From DATAUD01 sp036501665 (GTDB lineage Bacteria > Verrucomicrobiota > Verrucomicrobiia > Limisphaerales > Palsa-1400): a DNA stretch of 64,000 bases. The stretch covers positions 70,137 through 134,136 of the forward strand of contig DASXZW010000097.1 of the NCBI GenBank assembly GCA_036501665.1, given 5' to 3'. This document shows positions 25,445 to 33,806 of this stretch, in pieces. The translations under genes and the position numbers were made by a program. The notes below the pieces were generated by a model. That model worked only from the letters and a program-made list of their open reading frames with translations. It was not told the DNA's origin and ran no database searches. The stretch's first letter is position 1, and every line of letters starts with the position of its first letter.

Positions 25445-26382
25445 TGTGCCGGACTTTTCAGAGTTTCGGTCGCATTGTCAACTCTCCGCCAATTGGTGTG
25501 GCCGGCAAAAACGCCCGCGGCGATCAGCAGCATCGCGATCCAGAAAGTCGCGGTGATTTGTTCGCCGAGGCAGACGTCGGCCCACGCCATGTTTGACAAG
25601 GGGATGAGGTTGTTGAACTGGAAGACCTGGCTGGTTTTCCAGTGGCGCAAACCGCTGTTCCAAAACGCAAATGCGACCACGCTGCCCGCGACGATGCAGA
25701 AAAGCTGGATCAACACGAGGTTTAGCCGCCAATGAAACACGCCGCCCGTGGCCAATTCGATCGCACCCACTGGCGCAAGTAGCAAGCCGCCTCGCACGAA
25801 GGTGTGCGCGGTGACTTCCGCGCCGGACAACCGCTGGCCGAGGATGCGGCATTGCGTGCCGTAATTGGTCCAAAGGACGCCGCACGACATCCCGATGAGT
25901 TCGCCGAGGATGCTGCCCGCGTGGGCGTTGCGGAGCATTGGCAGGAAGAGCACCAGCACGCCGCAAAAGGCGAGTGCCGCCGCGCCGTAGCGTTGCGCGG
26001 ATTTCCACGAAATTGGGGGACGGCCCTCCCACAGCAAGGCCCACACGGGCGCCGCGCCAAGGTAAAGCGCTACGTGCGAAAGTTCCGTTAGTTTGACGGC
26101 CCAGTTGAATGCCCCGATGTAAACCGCCAGGCTCAATCCGCCCCGCCACCAAAGCGCCTGCTCCAAATCCGCCGGATGCTGCTTTTTCCGCGCGCCGAAG
26201 AGAGTCGTCCAGCGCAATAGCGCGAGCATGAGAAGGCCGGCCAGGAGAAAACGCGAACTGCCGGTGGCAATCGGCGGCCAGAAGCGTACAAGATATTTGA
26301 CACCGGCGTTGTTTGCCCCCCACAAAAACACCGCCATCGCCAATCCGCCCGCAATCGCCCCGTTGCTTGGTTTTAACCGCAC
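25441..26382 (-). CDS. EamA-family (DMT superfamily) transporter
   Basis: A 313-residue inner membrane protein with about ten membrane helices arranged as two EamA halves; FLWGANNAGVKYLVRFWPPI is the first-half signature and VFQFNNLIPLSNMAWADVCL the second. The family exports or imports small metabolites such as amino acids; the substrate cannot be deduced. The start codon is GTG. It is the first gene of the operon with the phosphohexomutase, overlapping it by four bases. A long minus-strand frame in another register (25478-26434) covers the same DNA and is a shadow. Confidence 0.85.
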   Translation of the reverse strand: MRLKPSNGAIAGGLAMAVFLWGANNAGVKYLVRFWPPIATGSSRFLLAGLLMLALLRWTTLFGARKKQHPADLEQALWWRGGLSLAVYIGAFNWAVKLTELSHVALYLGAAPVWALLWEGRPPISWKSAQRYGAAALAFCGVLVLFLPMLRNAHAGSILGELIGMSCGVLWTNYGTQCRILGQRLSGAEVTAHTFVRGGLLLAPVGAIELATGGVFHWRLNLVLIQLFCIVAGSVVAFAFWNSGLRHWKTSQVFQFNNLIPLSNMAWADVCLGEQITATFWIAMLLIAAGVFAGHTNWRRVDNATETLKSPAQ

Positions 26383-26449
26383 CGACGGAGCCTAAGGGGA
26401 AAACAGACAGCGGAAAGCAGAAATCAGAGACCAAAGCACCACCAGATGT

Positions 26450-26881
26450 TCAATTAAGTAGTACAGTCTCCTGATCAGGCTCTAGCCCAACGAAAGTCCA
26501 TAGTCCCAGAAACCAACCTGCGGAGTACACAACAAATATCCAATGGGATTTAATCGGTTTGTCTGAGTAGGGCAGTGACAAAAACCAGGCTGTTGTAAAC
26601 AAAACACCTCCCCATCCAATTAGGGCTAAGACCCTCAGAAAGGTTTTTTGCCCCGAAATGAAAGGCTTCGTATGCTCCCAAACCTTCGAGGGCAGTATTG
26701 CAATTAAACAACCGACACTTGCGAGGGCAGAAAGAGTAGCAATTCTTTCAAAGAGTGAACGATCCGGTATTGGAGGTTGCAATTTCGACTCTCGAAACTC
26801 GGTCAATCCCAGAATCCAGAAAACAACCGGAAGGGTTGCAGTCGCAAAAAGCGCTGTGAAGAGGACACGAATTCGGCTCAT
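26450..26881 (-). CDS. Hypothetical four-helix membrane protein
   Basis: A 143-residue integral membrane protein with four hydrophobic segments (VLFTALFATATLPVVFWILG, ATLSALASVGCLIAILPSKV, VLALIGWGGVLFTTAWFLSL and IFVVYSAGWFLGLWTFVGLE). No family was recognised. Its DNA is less GC-rich than the surrounding genes, so recent acquisition is possible. It is a single gene between an EamA operon and an FAH-family gene. Confidence 0.55.
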   Translation of the reverse strand: MSRIRVLFTALFATATLPVVFWILGLTEFRESKLQPPIPDRSLFERIATLSALASVGCLIAILPSKVWEHTKPFISGQKTFLRVLALIGWGGVLFTTAWFLSLPYSDKPIKSHWIFVVYSAGWFLGLWTFVGLEPDQETVLLN

Positions 26882-27023
26882 AACACTAACAAAAGTTATA
26901 AGGGGAAGCCGCTAAAAAAGCAAGTTACTCGGATTCTTCTGTTTCTGAAACATTACTGAAGGCCTCGCGACGGAACCTTTGCTTGCCCTTGCTCGGTAAA
27001 GTTTGTTATTCACTGCTTGCATT

Positions 27024-27779
27024 ATGGCTGCGATTGGACGGTTTCAGAAGGGTGAGGAAATTTTTTTTGCTAAGGTTGTGGATGGCGAATTGTTCCGCGT
27101 GCGCGGGGATGTTTTCGCGTCCCATTCATTTGATAAGAAGGCGACGCCGTCCAAAGGGCTAAAAACTTTGACGCCCGTCGCGCCGTCGAAAGTCATCGCC
27201 ATTGGCCTTAATTATGCCGATCACGCGCGCGAGCAGAACAAGCCTTTGCCCGTCACGCCGCTGTTTTGGATGAAAGCGCCAACTTCGCTCATCCCGGATG
27301 GCGGGAAGATCGAAATTCCATTCCCGAAACATCGCACGGATTTCGAGGCGGAGCTGGCCATCGTGATTGGACGCCGCGTTCGCAATGTCGCCCCCGCCGC
27401 GGCGTCGCGCTATATTCTTGGTTACACGTCGGCGGAGGACATCAGTGATCGCACGATTCAAAACGCGGAAAGCCAGTGGGCGCGCGCGAAGTCGTTCGAC
27501 ACATTTACGCCGCTCGGCCCTTATGTGGAGACGAACCTCGATCCGTCCGATTTGACGATCCAGCTTTTCCAAAACGGCCAGCTTCGGCAAAATTCCAACA
27601 CGAGCCAGCTCATCTTCAAATGCTCCGACCTGGTGAGTTTTGTTTCGACGAACATGACTTTGCTGCCCGGCGACGTGCTCATTACCGGAACCCCCAGCGG
27701 CGTCGGCCCAATCCAATCCGGCGACCGCCTCGAAGTGCGGATTCAAGGTCTTGCGCCGCTCGTGAATTCAGTGAAGTGA
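27024..27779 (+). CDS. Fumarylacetoacetate hydrolase family protein
   Basis: A 251-residue cytoplasmic enzyme of the FAH superfamily (hydrolases, decarboxylases and isomerases of short 2-oxo acids). Core motifs are IGLNYADHAREQNKPLPVTP, HRTDFEAELAIVIGR (metal-binding Glu residues), GYTSAEDISDRTIQ, KSFDTFTPLGPYVET and ITGTPSGVGPIQSGD. The exact substrate is unknown; the compact size fits the 2-hydroxyhepta-2,4-diene-1,7-dioate isomerase or oxaloacetate decarboxylase-like group. ATG 27024 is preferred over 27003 because MAAIGRFQKG is the normal start of this family. Confidence 0.9.
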   Translation: MAAIGRFQKGEEIFFAKVVDGELFRVRGDVFASHSFDKKATPSKGLKTLTPVAPSKVIAIGLNYADHAREQNKPLPVTPLFWMKAPTSLIPDGGKIEIPFPKHRTDFEAELAIVIGRRVRNVAPAAASRYILGYTSAEDISDRTIQNAESQWARAKSFDTFTPLGPYVETNLDPSDLTIQLFQNGQLRQNSNTSQLIFKCSDLVSFVSTNMTLLPGDVLITGTPSGVGPIQSGDRLEVRIQGLAPLVNSVK

Positions 27780-27793
27780 TTATCCCGCTTTTT

Positions 27794-27859
27794 CTTAATC
27801 ATAATTCTAATCTTAATCGTAATCTCTTTTTTGAACTCAATGGATTAGGATTATGATTA
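27794..27859. repeat. AATC-rich 31-base repeat (copy A) plus inverted arm
   Basis: A 31-base run of TAATC/GTAATC units (27794-27824) has relatives at 48005-48035 and 58308-58338. Here it is followed by a 17-base inverted arm (27843-27859) matching 27796-27812 at 16 of 17 positions, so it can form a hairpin between the FAH-family gene and proS. Confidence 0.55.
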
Positions 27860-27897
27860 GGAGTTGAGAAAACGAACCCCTTTTACAAACTAAAAAC

Positions 27898-29601
27898 ATG
27901 CGTTGGAGCCAAGCTTTCATCCCGACCCTTAAAGAAACGCCCGCCGAGGCCGAAATCATCTCGCACAAATTGCTGTTGCGCGCGGGATTGATTCGCAAAC
28001 TCACCGGCGGCCTCTACACTTTTTTGCCGCTCGGCCTGCGCGCGTTGCGCAAGGTCGAACAAATTGTCCGCGAAGAAATGAACCGCGCGGGCGCGCTGGA
28101 AATTCTCATGCCCGCGCTTCAACCGCCGGAAATCTGGCAGCAAAGCGGTCGCTACGAAACCGCCAAGGGCGTGCTGCTCAAGGCCGTCGATCGCGCCAAA
28201 CGCGAGTGGGTTCTCGGCCCGACGCACGAGGAAGTGGTGACTTCGCTGGCAGCGGCGGAAATTAGTTCGTACAGGCAATTGCCGAAGAATTTTTACCAGA
28301 TTCAGACGAAGTTTCGCGACGAAATCCGCCCGCGTTTCGGCTTGATGCGCGCCAAGGAATTCGTGATGAAGGACGCCTACAGCTTCGACGTTTCCGATGA
28401 GGGCGCGCAGGTGAGCTACAAAAAAATGCGTGACGCCTACACGCGGATCTTTGATCGCTGCGGGTTGAAAACGATTGCTGTTGAAGCCGACACCGGCGTG
28501 ATTGGCGGAAAGTATTCGCACGAATTCATGGTTCCTGCCGAAACAGGGGAAAACGAAGTCGTCTATTGTGAGTCGTGCAATTACGCCGCGAATCTTGAGC
28601 GGGCGACGAGCAAAGCTGCTAAATCTGACGCTTCCGCTTCAACTGCCTCGGTGGAAAAGTTTGCAACGTCGGGCGTTGCGACCATCGAAGATTTAACGCG
28701 CGCTCCGCACAACACCCCCGCGAATCAACAGATCAAGACGCTGGTGTACATCGTCGAAGGCAAAACAGTTCTGATTCTGATGCGCGGCGATCATCAATTG
28801 AATGAGACGAAGCTGGCTGGCGCGCTCGGCACCGCGACTTTTCGACCGGCGGAGGCGGCTGAGATTTTCGAGGCGTTGAAGGCGCATCCGGGAAGTCTTG
28901 GCGGAGTAGGGGTGAAGGATTTGCAAATTGTCGCGGACGAAGTTTTGCAAGGCGCATCCGGCATGACCACCGGCGCGAATGAAGACGGATTCCATTTGCG
29001 CCACGTCGATATTGCGCGCGACATCGCTGTCAAGAAGTGGAGCGACCTTCGCACTGCTGTCGCGGGGGAGCCTTGCGTGAATTGCGGGCAGCCGCTGAAA
29101 ATTCGGCGCGCGATCGAAGTCGGCCACGTTTTCAAACTTGGCACGAAATACAGCGAGGCTTTCAACGCTTGCTTCCTCGACGAGGCGGGCAAGAAAGTCC
29201 CGGCTTTCATGGGCTGTTACGGAATCGGTGTGACTCGCACGATGCAAGCCGTTGTCGAGCAGTGCAACGACAAGGACGGGATCATCTGGCCGAAGAGCGT
29301 TGCTCCTTACACGGTCTGCCTGACGCCGCTGAGCGTCGCTCCGGACAGCGCGGTGATGAAGCTGGCCGAAAGCCTTTACAGCGAATTGACCGCTCGCGGC
29401 GTGGAAGTGATTCTTGACGACCGCGACGAACGACCCGGCGTCAAGTTTAAGGATTCGGAATTGATCGGTTTCCCGATTCGCGTTGGCATTGGCGAGAAGT
29501 CGCTGGCGAAGGGTGAAGTGGAATTAAAGCCGCGCGGCGGTGTGTTGACGCTGGTTAAATCCGGCGAAGCGCTTGAGGCGATTCTTGAGCAATTAAAATA
29601 A
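27898..29601 (+). CDS. proS: Prolyl-tRNA synthetase (bacterial type with editing domain)
   Basis: A 567-residue class II synthetase that charges tRNA-Pro. Motif 1 lies around GLYTFLPLGLRALRKVEQIV, motif 2 in FRDEIRPRFGLMRAKEFVMK, motif 3 in FMGCYGIGVTRTMQAVVEQC. Between motifs 2 and 3 is the INS (YbaK-like) editing domain, with residues such as KTLVYIVEGKTVLILMRGDH, needed to remove Ala-tRNA-Pro. The C-terminal anticodon-binding domain contains VILDDRDERPGVKFKDSELI. Length and domain order are those of the standard bacterial enzyme. Confidence 0.97.
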   Translation: MRWSQAFIPTLKETPAEAEIISHKLLLRAGLIRKLTGGLYTFLPLGLRALRKVEQIVREEMNRAGALEILMPALQPPEIWQQSGRYETAKGVLLKAVDRAKREWVLGPTHEEVVTSLAAAEISSYRQLPKNFYQIQTKFRDEIRPRFGLMRAKEFVMKDAYSFDVSDEGAQVSYKKMRDAYTRIFDRCGLKTIAVEADTGVIGGKYSHEFMVPAETGENEVVYCESCNYAANLERATSKAAKSDASASTASVEKFATSGVATIEDLTRAPHNTPANQQIKTLVYIVEGKTVLILMRGDHQLNETKLAGALGTATFRPAEAAEIFEALKAHPGSLGGVGVKDLQIVADEVLQGASGMTTGANEDGFHLRHVDIARDIAVKKWSDLRTAVAGEPCVNCGQPLKIRRAIEVGHVFKLGTKYSEAFNACFLDEAGKKVPAFMGCYGIGVTRTMQAVVEQCNDKDGIIWPKSVAPYTVCLTPLSVAPDSAVMKLAESLYSELTARGVEVILDDRDERPGVKFKDSELIGFPIRVGIGEKSLAKGEVELKPRGGVLTLVKSGEALEAILEQLK

Positions 29602-29628
29602 AATTGTAGCCGTAAAATCCCATCACAG

Positions 29629-29766
29629 GGGGAGCGCGACCGTCTCGGTCGCTTCCGTCGGCGTCTCGCCGACGGACAATTCAGAACCCCACGCAGCTTT
29701 GTAAAATGTTCGACAAGAGCGTCTGGCGAGACGCCAGACGCGGCGGTCGAGACGACCGCGCTCCCC
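29629..29766. repeat. 138-bp REPIN-like element of four nested hairpins
   Basis: The 10-bp ends GGGGAGCGCG (29629-29638) and CGCGCTCCCC (29757-29766) are exact complements. Inside are four perfect hairpins: GCGACCG-TCT-CGGTCGC (29636-29652), CCGTCGGCG-TCT-CGCCGACGG (29655-29675), GCGTCTGGCG-AGA-CGCCAGACGC (29719-29741) and GCGGTCG-AGA-CGACCGC (29743-29759). The left two carry a TCT triloop and the right two its complement AGA, so the whole unit is an inverted pair. It fills the gap between proS and the minus-strand gene at 29770. Confidence 0.85.
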
Positions 29767-29769
29767 TCC

Positions 29770-30273
29770 TCAATTCGTGGTGACGCCGGACCAGAGGAAC
29801 GACTGCATCTGGCTCAATTGCTTGTCGCCCTCCCACAAGGAGACGCGCCAGGCGACGAGTTGTCCAAACTTGTGGAACTTGTCGCCTTCAAGTTTTACTT
29901 CGGACCAATTACTGAAATAGCCCGGCTTCTTGACAGGTTCTTCGATCGTGACTGTACCGAGTTTGTCGCCGAGCAACCCGCGCATTTCGGCGCGAAGCTT
30001 CAATTTGCTGGGATCAACTTTCTTCGCCTTCCATTGGATCGCGAGCCGTAAGGCGGCCTGCTTGGAGGGAGCGCGGCGAAGGATAAATTGATAGGCGTCC
30101 CGTTCGTAGAGACTGGGCGAAAGCGCGTGGCGCCCTTCCTTGTCGAGCAGTTGCGGGAGAACTTTGAGAACCTTTCCCTCACCGGCCCAGGCGGATGCCG
30201 TCGCAAAGAGAAAACAGAAAATGAAAACGCGCAACACGCCGAGGATTCTCGACGGTTGCGCGCGAAAAATCAA
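29770..30273 (-). CDS. Secreted hypothetical protein
   Basis: A 167-residue protein with a clear signal peptide (hydrophobic LRVFIFCFLFATASAWA at residues 14-30). The mature part is basic and beta-rich, with KVDPSKLKLRAEMRGLLGDK and FGQLVAWRVSLWEGDKQLSQ; I recall similar proteins only from Verrucomicrobia. A role in the periplasm or outer membrane is likely, function unknown. The 138-bp palindromic element begins right after its stop codon. Confidence 0.65.
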   Translation of the reverse strand: MIFRAQPSRILGVLRVFIFCFLFATASAWAGEGKVLKVLPQLLDKEGRHALSPSLYERDAYQFILRRAPSKQAALRLAIQWKAKKVDPSKLKLRAEMRGLLGDKLGTVTIEEPVKKPGYFSNWSEVKLEGDKFHKFGQLVAWRVSLWEGDKQLSQMQSFLWSGVTTN

Positions 30274-30294
30274 GCCGCAGACCGGCTGGTCTGA

Positions 30295-31077
30295 TTAGCG
30301 ATGTCCGCCACCGCCATGTCCACCTCCGCCGCCATGGAAACCGCCACCACCCCCGTGGAATCCACCACCGCCATGAAAGCCGCCTACGCCACCGTGGAAT
30401 CCTCCGCCAAATCCGCCATGAAACCCACCGTGGAATCCGCCCGGAAAGCCGCCTCGGAAACCAAACCCACGGTATCCGTAGCCGCCATAATAATAAGGCC
30501 AGCCCCAGCCCAAGCCATAGCCGTAGCCATAATAAGGATAGCCGCCTACGTAATAATTCGGATAGCCGGAATCATAATAGTCGCCGGAATAATTGACAAC
30601 CGGTGGGGGCGTTGAGGGCGTCGCGACCGGTTCCTGTTGCTGGCCTTGTGGCGGGGGCATCTGCATCTGGTTTGCGGGGTTCGCCGCCATTTGCTGCGCG
30701 TAGAGCGCGCCTTGCTGCTGCAACTGGCCGTCGCGCACAATTATGGCCTTCGTAATCTCTTGGGGCACACCCAGATTTTGCAGTGCGATAATATTATCTG
30801 CCGAAAGGTGGAACGGCAGCACCGCGCTTTCGATGTAGTTGACGATGATGTCCTTGCCGATGCCGCCTTGATACATTTTCACCACTTCAGATGCGCCGAA
30901 GGGCAGCGCGGGCATCATGCCGCCAACCATTTGGCCATTTGGCGGAAAAACGCCGGACGGATTCGACACAGTCGGTGTTGCTACGGTGTTAGTCACTTCG
31001 TAAGCCGAGGCGGTGCCCATGATCGTCGCCGCAATGGGAACCAGCAGGGCTTTTAAAACTGTTGAATAAATTTTCAT
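30295..31077 (-). CDS. Exported protein with Gly/His-rich tail
   Basis: About 260 residues. The signal peptide MKIYSTVLKALLVPIAATIM begins at ATG 31077, preceded by a GGAAAT ribosome-binding site; the frame opens earlier (31125) without support. The first half carries VNYIESAVLPFHLSADNIIA and PQEITKAIIVRDGQL, similar to small helical domains seen in verrucomicrobial exported proteins. The second half is a tyrosine-rich segment (PNYYVGGYPYYGYGYGLGWG) and a Gly/His repeat tail (GGFHGG units up to GHGGGGHR). The His-rich tail could bind metal ions; this is only suggested by composition. Confidence 0.65.
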   Translation of the reverse strand: MKIYSTVLKALLVPIAATIMGTASAYEVTNTVATPTVSNPSGVFPPNGQMVGGMMPALPFGASEVVKMYQGGIGKDIIVNYIESAVLPFHLSADNIIALQNLGVPQEITKAIIVRDGQLQQQGALYAQQMAANPANQMQMPPPQGQQQEPVATPSTPPPVVNYSGDYYDSGYPNYYVGGYPYYGYGYGLGWGWPYYYGGYGYRGFGFRGGFPGGFHGGFHGGFGGGFHGGVGGFHGGGGFHGGGGGFHGGGGGHGGGGHR

Positions 31078-31235
31078 ATTTCCATCTTCTCCAGCCAATA
31101 CGGGCTGGGAACGCAAATCTTTCATCCTTCACACCCTATTTTACATTAAGCCTGCCCTTATTATTGGCAAGCGACTATTGGACGCCGGGAAATCGTAGGG
31201 AATTCAGTCATTGCCAAGCCCACTGGGCAGTCTTT

Positions 31236-31616
31236 ATGCTGTGGCAAATGCAACATTCGCCCGCTTTTCTAAAAGTGGTCGAGGAAGCTCGACCGCGCAT
31301 CCGCGAAATCGGCCTGGAAAAGGCCCGCGAGATGCTGGCCAGCGACCCTCGGACCGTCCTCATGGACGTGCGCGAGGACTCCGAATGGGCGAAAGACCAC
31401 CCCGCTGAGGCAGTCCATCTTGGCAAAGGCATTCTGGAAAGGGACATCGAAACCCGGTTTCCAAATCCCGAAGCGCCGATCATTATGTATTGCGGCGGCG
31501 GGTTCCGTTCCGTGCTTTCAGCCGAGGTTGCGCAGCGGATGGGCTATAAAAACGTCTTTTCTCTGATCGGCGGTTACAAGGCGATGGTTGCCGCCGGTTG
31601 GCCGATGGTCCGTTAG
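31236..31616 (+). CDS. Rhodanese-like sulfurtransferase
   Basis: A 126-residue single rhodanese domain. DPRTVLMDVREDSEWAKDHP is the N-terminal signature, and IIMYCGGGFRSVLSAEVAQR holds the active-site Cys in the loop CGGGFRS, the six-residue loop length of true sulfurtransferases. GYKNVFSLIGGYKAMVAAGW is the C-terminal signature. ATG 31236 is chosen; the frame is open back to 31062 across the divergent gene. The physiological sulfur acceptor is unknown. Confidence 0.88.
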   Translation: MLWQMQHSPAFLKVVEEARPRIREIGLEKAREMLASDPRTVLMDVREDSEWAKDHPAEAVHLGKGILERDIETRFPNPEAPIIMYCGGGFRSVLSAEVAQRMGYKNVFSLIGGYKAMVAAGWPMVR

Positions 31617-31719
31617 TTTACAGCCAAAAAACGGACGATCTGAAAAATTTCTGCCATGAAATCAAACTCTACTGAAACAAATTGGCCGGACTATTGTCTA
31701 TACAACGACGGAATGGCAG

Positions 31720-33099
31720 ATGGCAAAATCTAAAGGCAAAAAAAAATACGTGGTTCTAGCGATCCTCGGCGTCCTGCTTATTGCAGGGGTCGTGGCCGCG
31801 AAGATGCGCAAAAAAGATCCTCCGATTGCAATCTCTGAGGAAAAAGTAACCCGCCGCAACATCACTGAGGTTGTGCCCGGCAACGGCAAGGTCGAGCCTG
31901 TCATCCAGGTCAAGATCAGCCCCGAAGTCTCCGGCGAAATCACCGTGATGGCGATCAAGGAAGGGCAGCACGTCAAGAAGGGCGATCTGCTTTTCAAAAT
32001 CAAGCCGGACAACTACGTGGCTGCGCGCAATCAAGCACAGGCGAGCTACAATTCCTCCATCGCCAATCGCGAGACCGCTGCCGCGCAGCTAGAAAAGGCC
32101 AACCTCGAATACAAGCGGAATGACGCCCTTTACAAGACCAACCTCATTTCCGAGTCCGACTATTTGACTGCCAAGACTGCCTATGATGTCGCCAAATCAA
32201 CGCTCGACGGCGCCGTCGAGCAAGTCAGCATCGCCAAAGCGCAATTGGAAAATGCCGAAGCGGACCTTTCCAAGACGACCGTTTATTCGCCGTTGACAGG
32301 GACGGTCAGCAAATTGAACACCGAACAGGGCGAACGGGTCGTCGGCACCGCCCAAATGGCCGGAACCGAAGTCATGACTGTGGCGGACTTGAACACAATG
32401 GAAGCGCGGGTTGATATCGGTGAAATTGACGTTCCGCTAATCAAGATCGGCCAGAAAGTCACAATGGACGTTGATTCGTTCAAAGACCAGAAATTCGACG
32501 GCATCGTCACCGAAGTGGCCAATTCCGCGAATAACAACGACACGACCACTGCAGCCGCAACGTCATCCTCGAGCAGCACAGACGCCACAAAATTTCAGGT
32601 GAGGGTGCGGATTACGCAAAAGGATGCGTTTCTTCCAGGAATGTCCGTGACCGCCAATGTTCAAACCCGTTACCGCACAAACGTTTTGAGCGTCCCCATC
32701 CAAAGTGTGACCACACGCCTGCCTTCGACCAATGGGCCTGCGACAAATTCCCCTGGCTTGACGATGGAAACAAATGCCGGACGCAGCACATTGGACACAA
32801 ATGATACCAACGCCACCCTGACCGCCAAAACCACCATCTCCGCCGCGCCGAAAAAACCCGATGAACCGCCAAAGCCAATTGAAGTGGCGTTCGTTGTCGA
32901 AGGCGATCATGTAAAAATGGTCCCTGTCAAACGCGGCATCAGCGATGACAATTACGTGGAAATTCTCAGTGGCCTCAATGAAGGCGACGAAGTTGTTTCC
33001 GGCGGATACAAAGCGATCAACCGCGATTTGGAAGACAAGAAAAAAGTAGTCGTCAATACGGTTCTCGCCGGACAAGACAAACAGGCCAAGCCGAACTGA
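31720..33099 (+). CDS. Periplasmic adaptor protein of a MacAB-TolC-like efflux system (HlyD/MacA-like)
   Basis: A 459-residue membrane fusion protein. A basic N-terminus is followed by one membrane anchor (KKKYVVLAILGVLLIAGVVA). Then come the two halves of a lipoyl/barrel-sandwich domain (VKISPEVSGEITVMAIKEGQ and TTVYSPLTGTVSKLNTEQGE) around a long alpha-helical hairpin (residues about 105-185), then a beta-barrel region. An insertion rich in Asn, Thr and Ser (SANNNDTTTAAATSSSSS) and a Thr/Pro-rich loop near residues 330-385 are unusual additions. It is the first gene of a five-gene efflux operon. Confidence 0.9.
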   Translation: MAKSKGKKKYVVLAILGVLLIAGVVAAKMRKKDPPIAISEEKVTRRNITEVVPGNGKVEPVIQVKISPEVSGEITVMAIKEGQHVKKGDLLFKIKPDNYVAARNQAQASYNSSIANRETAAAQLEKANLEYKRNDALYKTNLISESDYLTAKTAYDVAKSTLDGAVEQVSIAKAQLENAEADLSKTTVYSPLTGTVSKLNTEQGERVVGTAQMAGTEVMTVADLNTMEARVDIGEIDVPLIKIGQKVTMDVDSFKDQKFDGIVTEVANSANNNDTTTAAATSSSSSTDATKFQVRVRITQKDAFLPGMSVTANVQTRYRTNVLSVPIQSVTTRLPSTNGPATNSPGLTMETNAGRSTLDTNDTNATLTAKTTISAAPKKPDEPPKPIEVAFVVEGDHVKMVPVKRGISDDNYVEILSGLNEGDEVVSGGYKAINRDLEDKKKVVVNTVLAGQDKQAKPN

Positions 33100-33107
33100 T
33101 AAAACCG

Positions 33108-33806
33108 GTGAGCTTGATTCGCCTCCAGAAAGTCTCACGGCAATACCAGATGGGCACGGAAACCATCCACGCCCTTCGCTCGATTTCGCTCGACGTCAAA
33201 CGCGGCGAATATGTGGCCATCATGGGTCCGTCAGGATCGGGCAAATCGACTCTGATGAATCTACTCGGTTGCCTGGATACCTGCACTTCCGGCATCTACG
33301 AATTGAATGGCACAAACGTCAGCGACCTGGATGACAATCAATTGGCCGAAATTCGCAATCGCGAAATCGGCTTCGTGTTCCAGACTTTCAACCTCCTGCC
33401 CCGTGCCAGCGCTTTGCGAAACGTCGAGCTTCCACTGATTTACTCAGGCGCACCCGCAGATGAACGAAAGGAAACAGCCTTCAAATCCCTTGAAGCAGTG
33501 GGTTTGGCTGATCGCGTTCACCACAAACCCAACGAAATGTCCGGCGGCCAGCGCCAACGCGTCGCCATCGCCCGCGCTTTGGTCAATTCCCCGAGCATCA
33601 TCCTAGCCGACGAACCGACAGGCAACCTCGATTCCAAGACCGGCGAGGAAATCATGGCGCTTTTGCGGGTTCTCTCGGACAAAGGGAACACCATATTTGT
33701 TGTCACTCACGAAGAAGACATCGCCCGCCACGCGCGCCGCATCCTGCGCATCCGTGACGGGCTTATTGCGGATGACGCGGTCAACGCGCATCCGGCTGCT
33801 GCGTGA
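33108..33806 (+). CDS. ABC transporter ATPase (MacB/LolD type)
   Basis: A 232-residue ATPase starting with GTG. Walker A is GPSGSGKSTLM, the signature is EMSGGQRQRVAIARAL, Walker B is IILADEPTGNLDSKTGEEIM, with the switch His in VVTHEED. It belongs to the LolD/MacB/FtsE-like group of mechanotransmission ABC systems. In MacB the ATPase is fused to its permease; here it is a separate protein encoded with two permeases. It overlaps the following permease by four bases. Confidence 0.94.
   Translation: MSLIRLQKVSRQYQMGTETIHALRSISLDVKRGEYVAIMGPSGSGKSTLMNLLGCLDTCTSGIYELNGTNVSDLDDNQLAEIRNREIGFVFQTFNLLPRASALRNVELPLIYSGAPADERKETAFKSLEAVGLADRVHHKPNEMSGGQRQRVAIARALVNSPSIILADEPTGNLDSKTGEEIMALLRVLSDKGNTIFVVTHEEDIARHARRILRIRDGLIADDAVNAHPAAA

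Noticed and set aside
25478..26434. 318-codon frame on - overlapping the EamA gene in another register
   Set aside because: Arg/Ala/Gly-rich shadow frame without hydrophobic segments; the other frame is a clear transporter.
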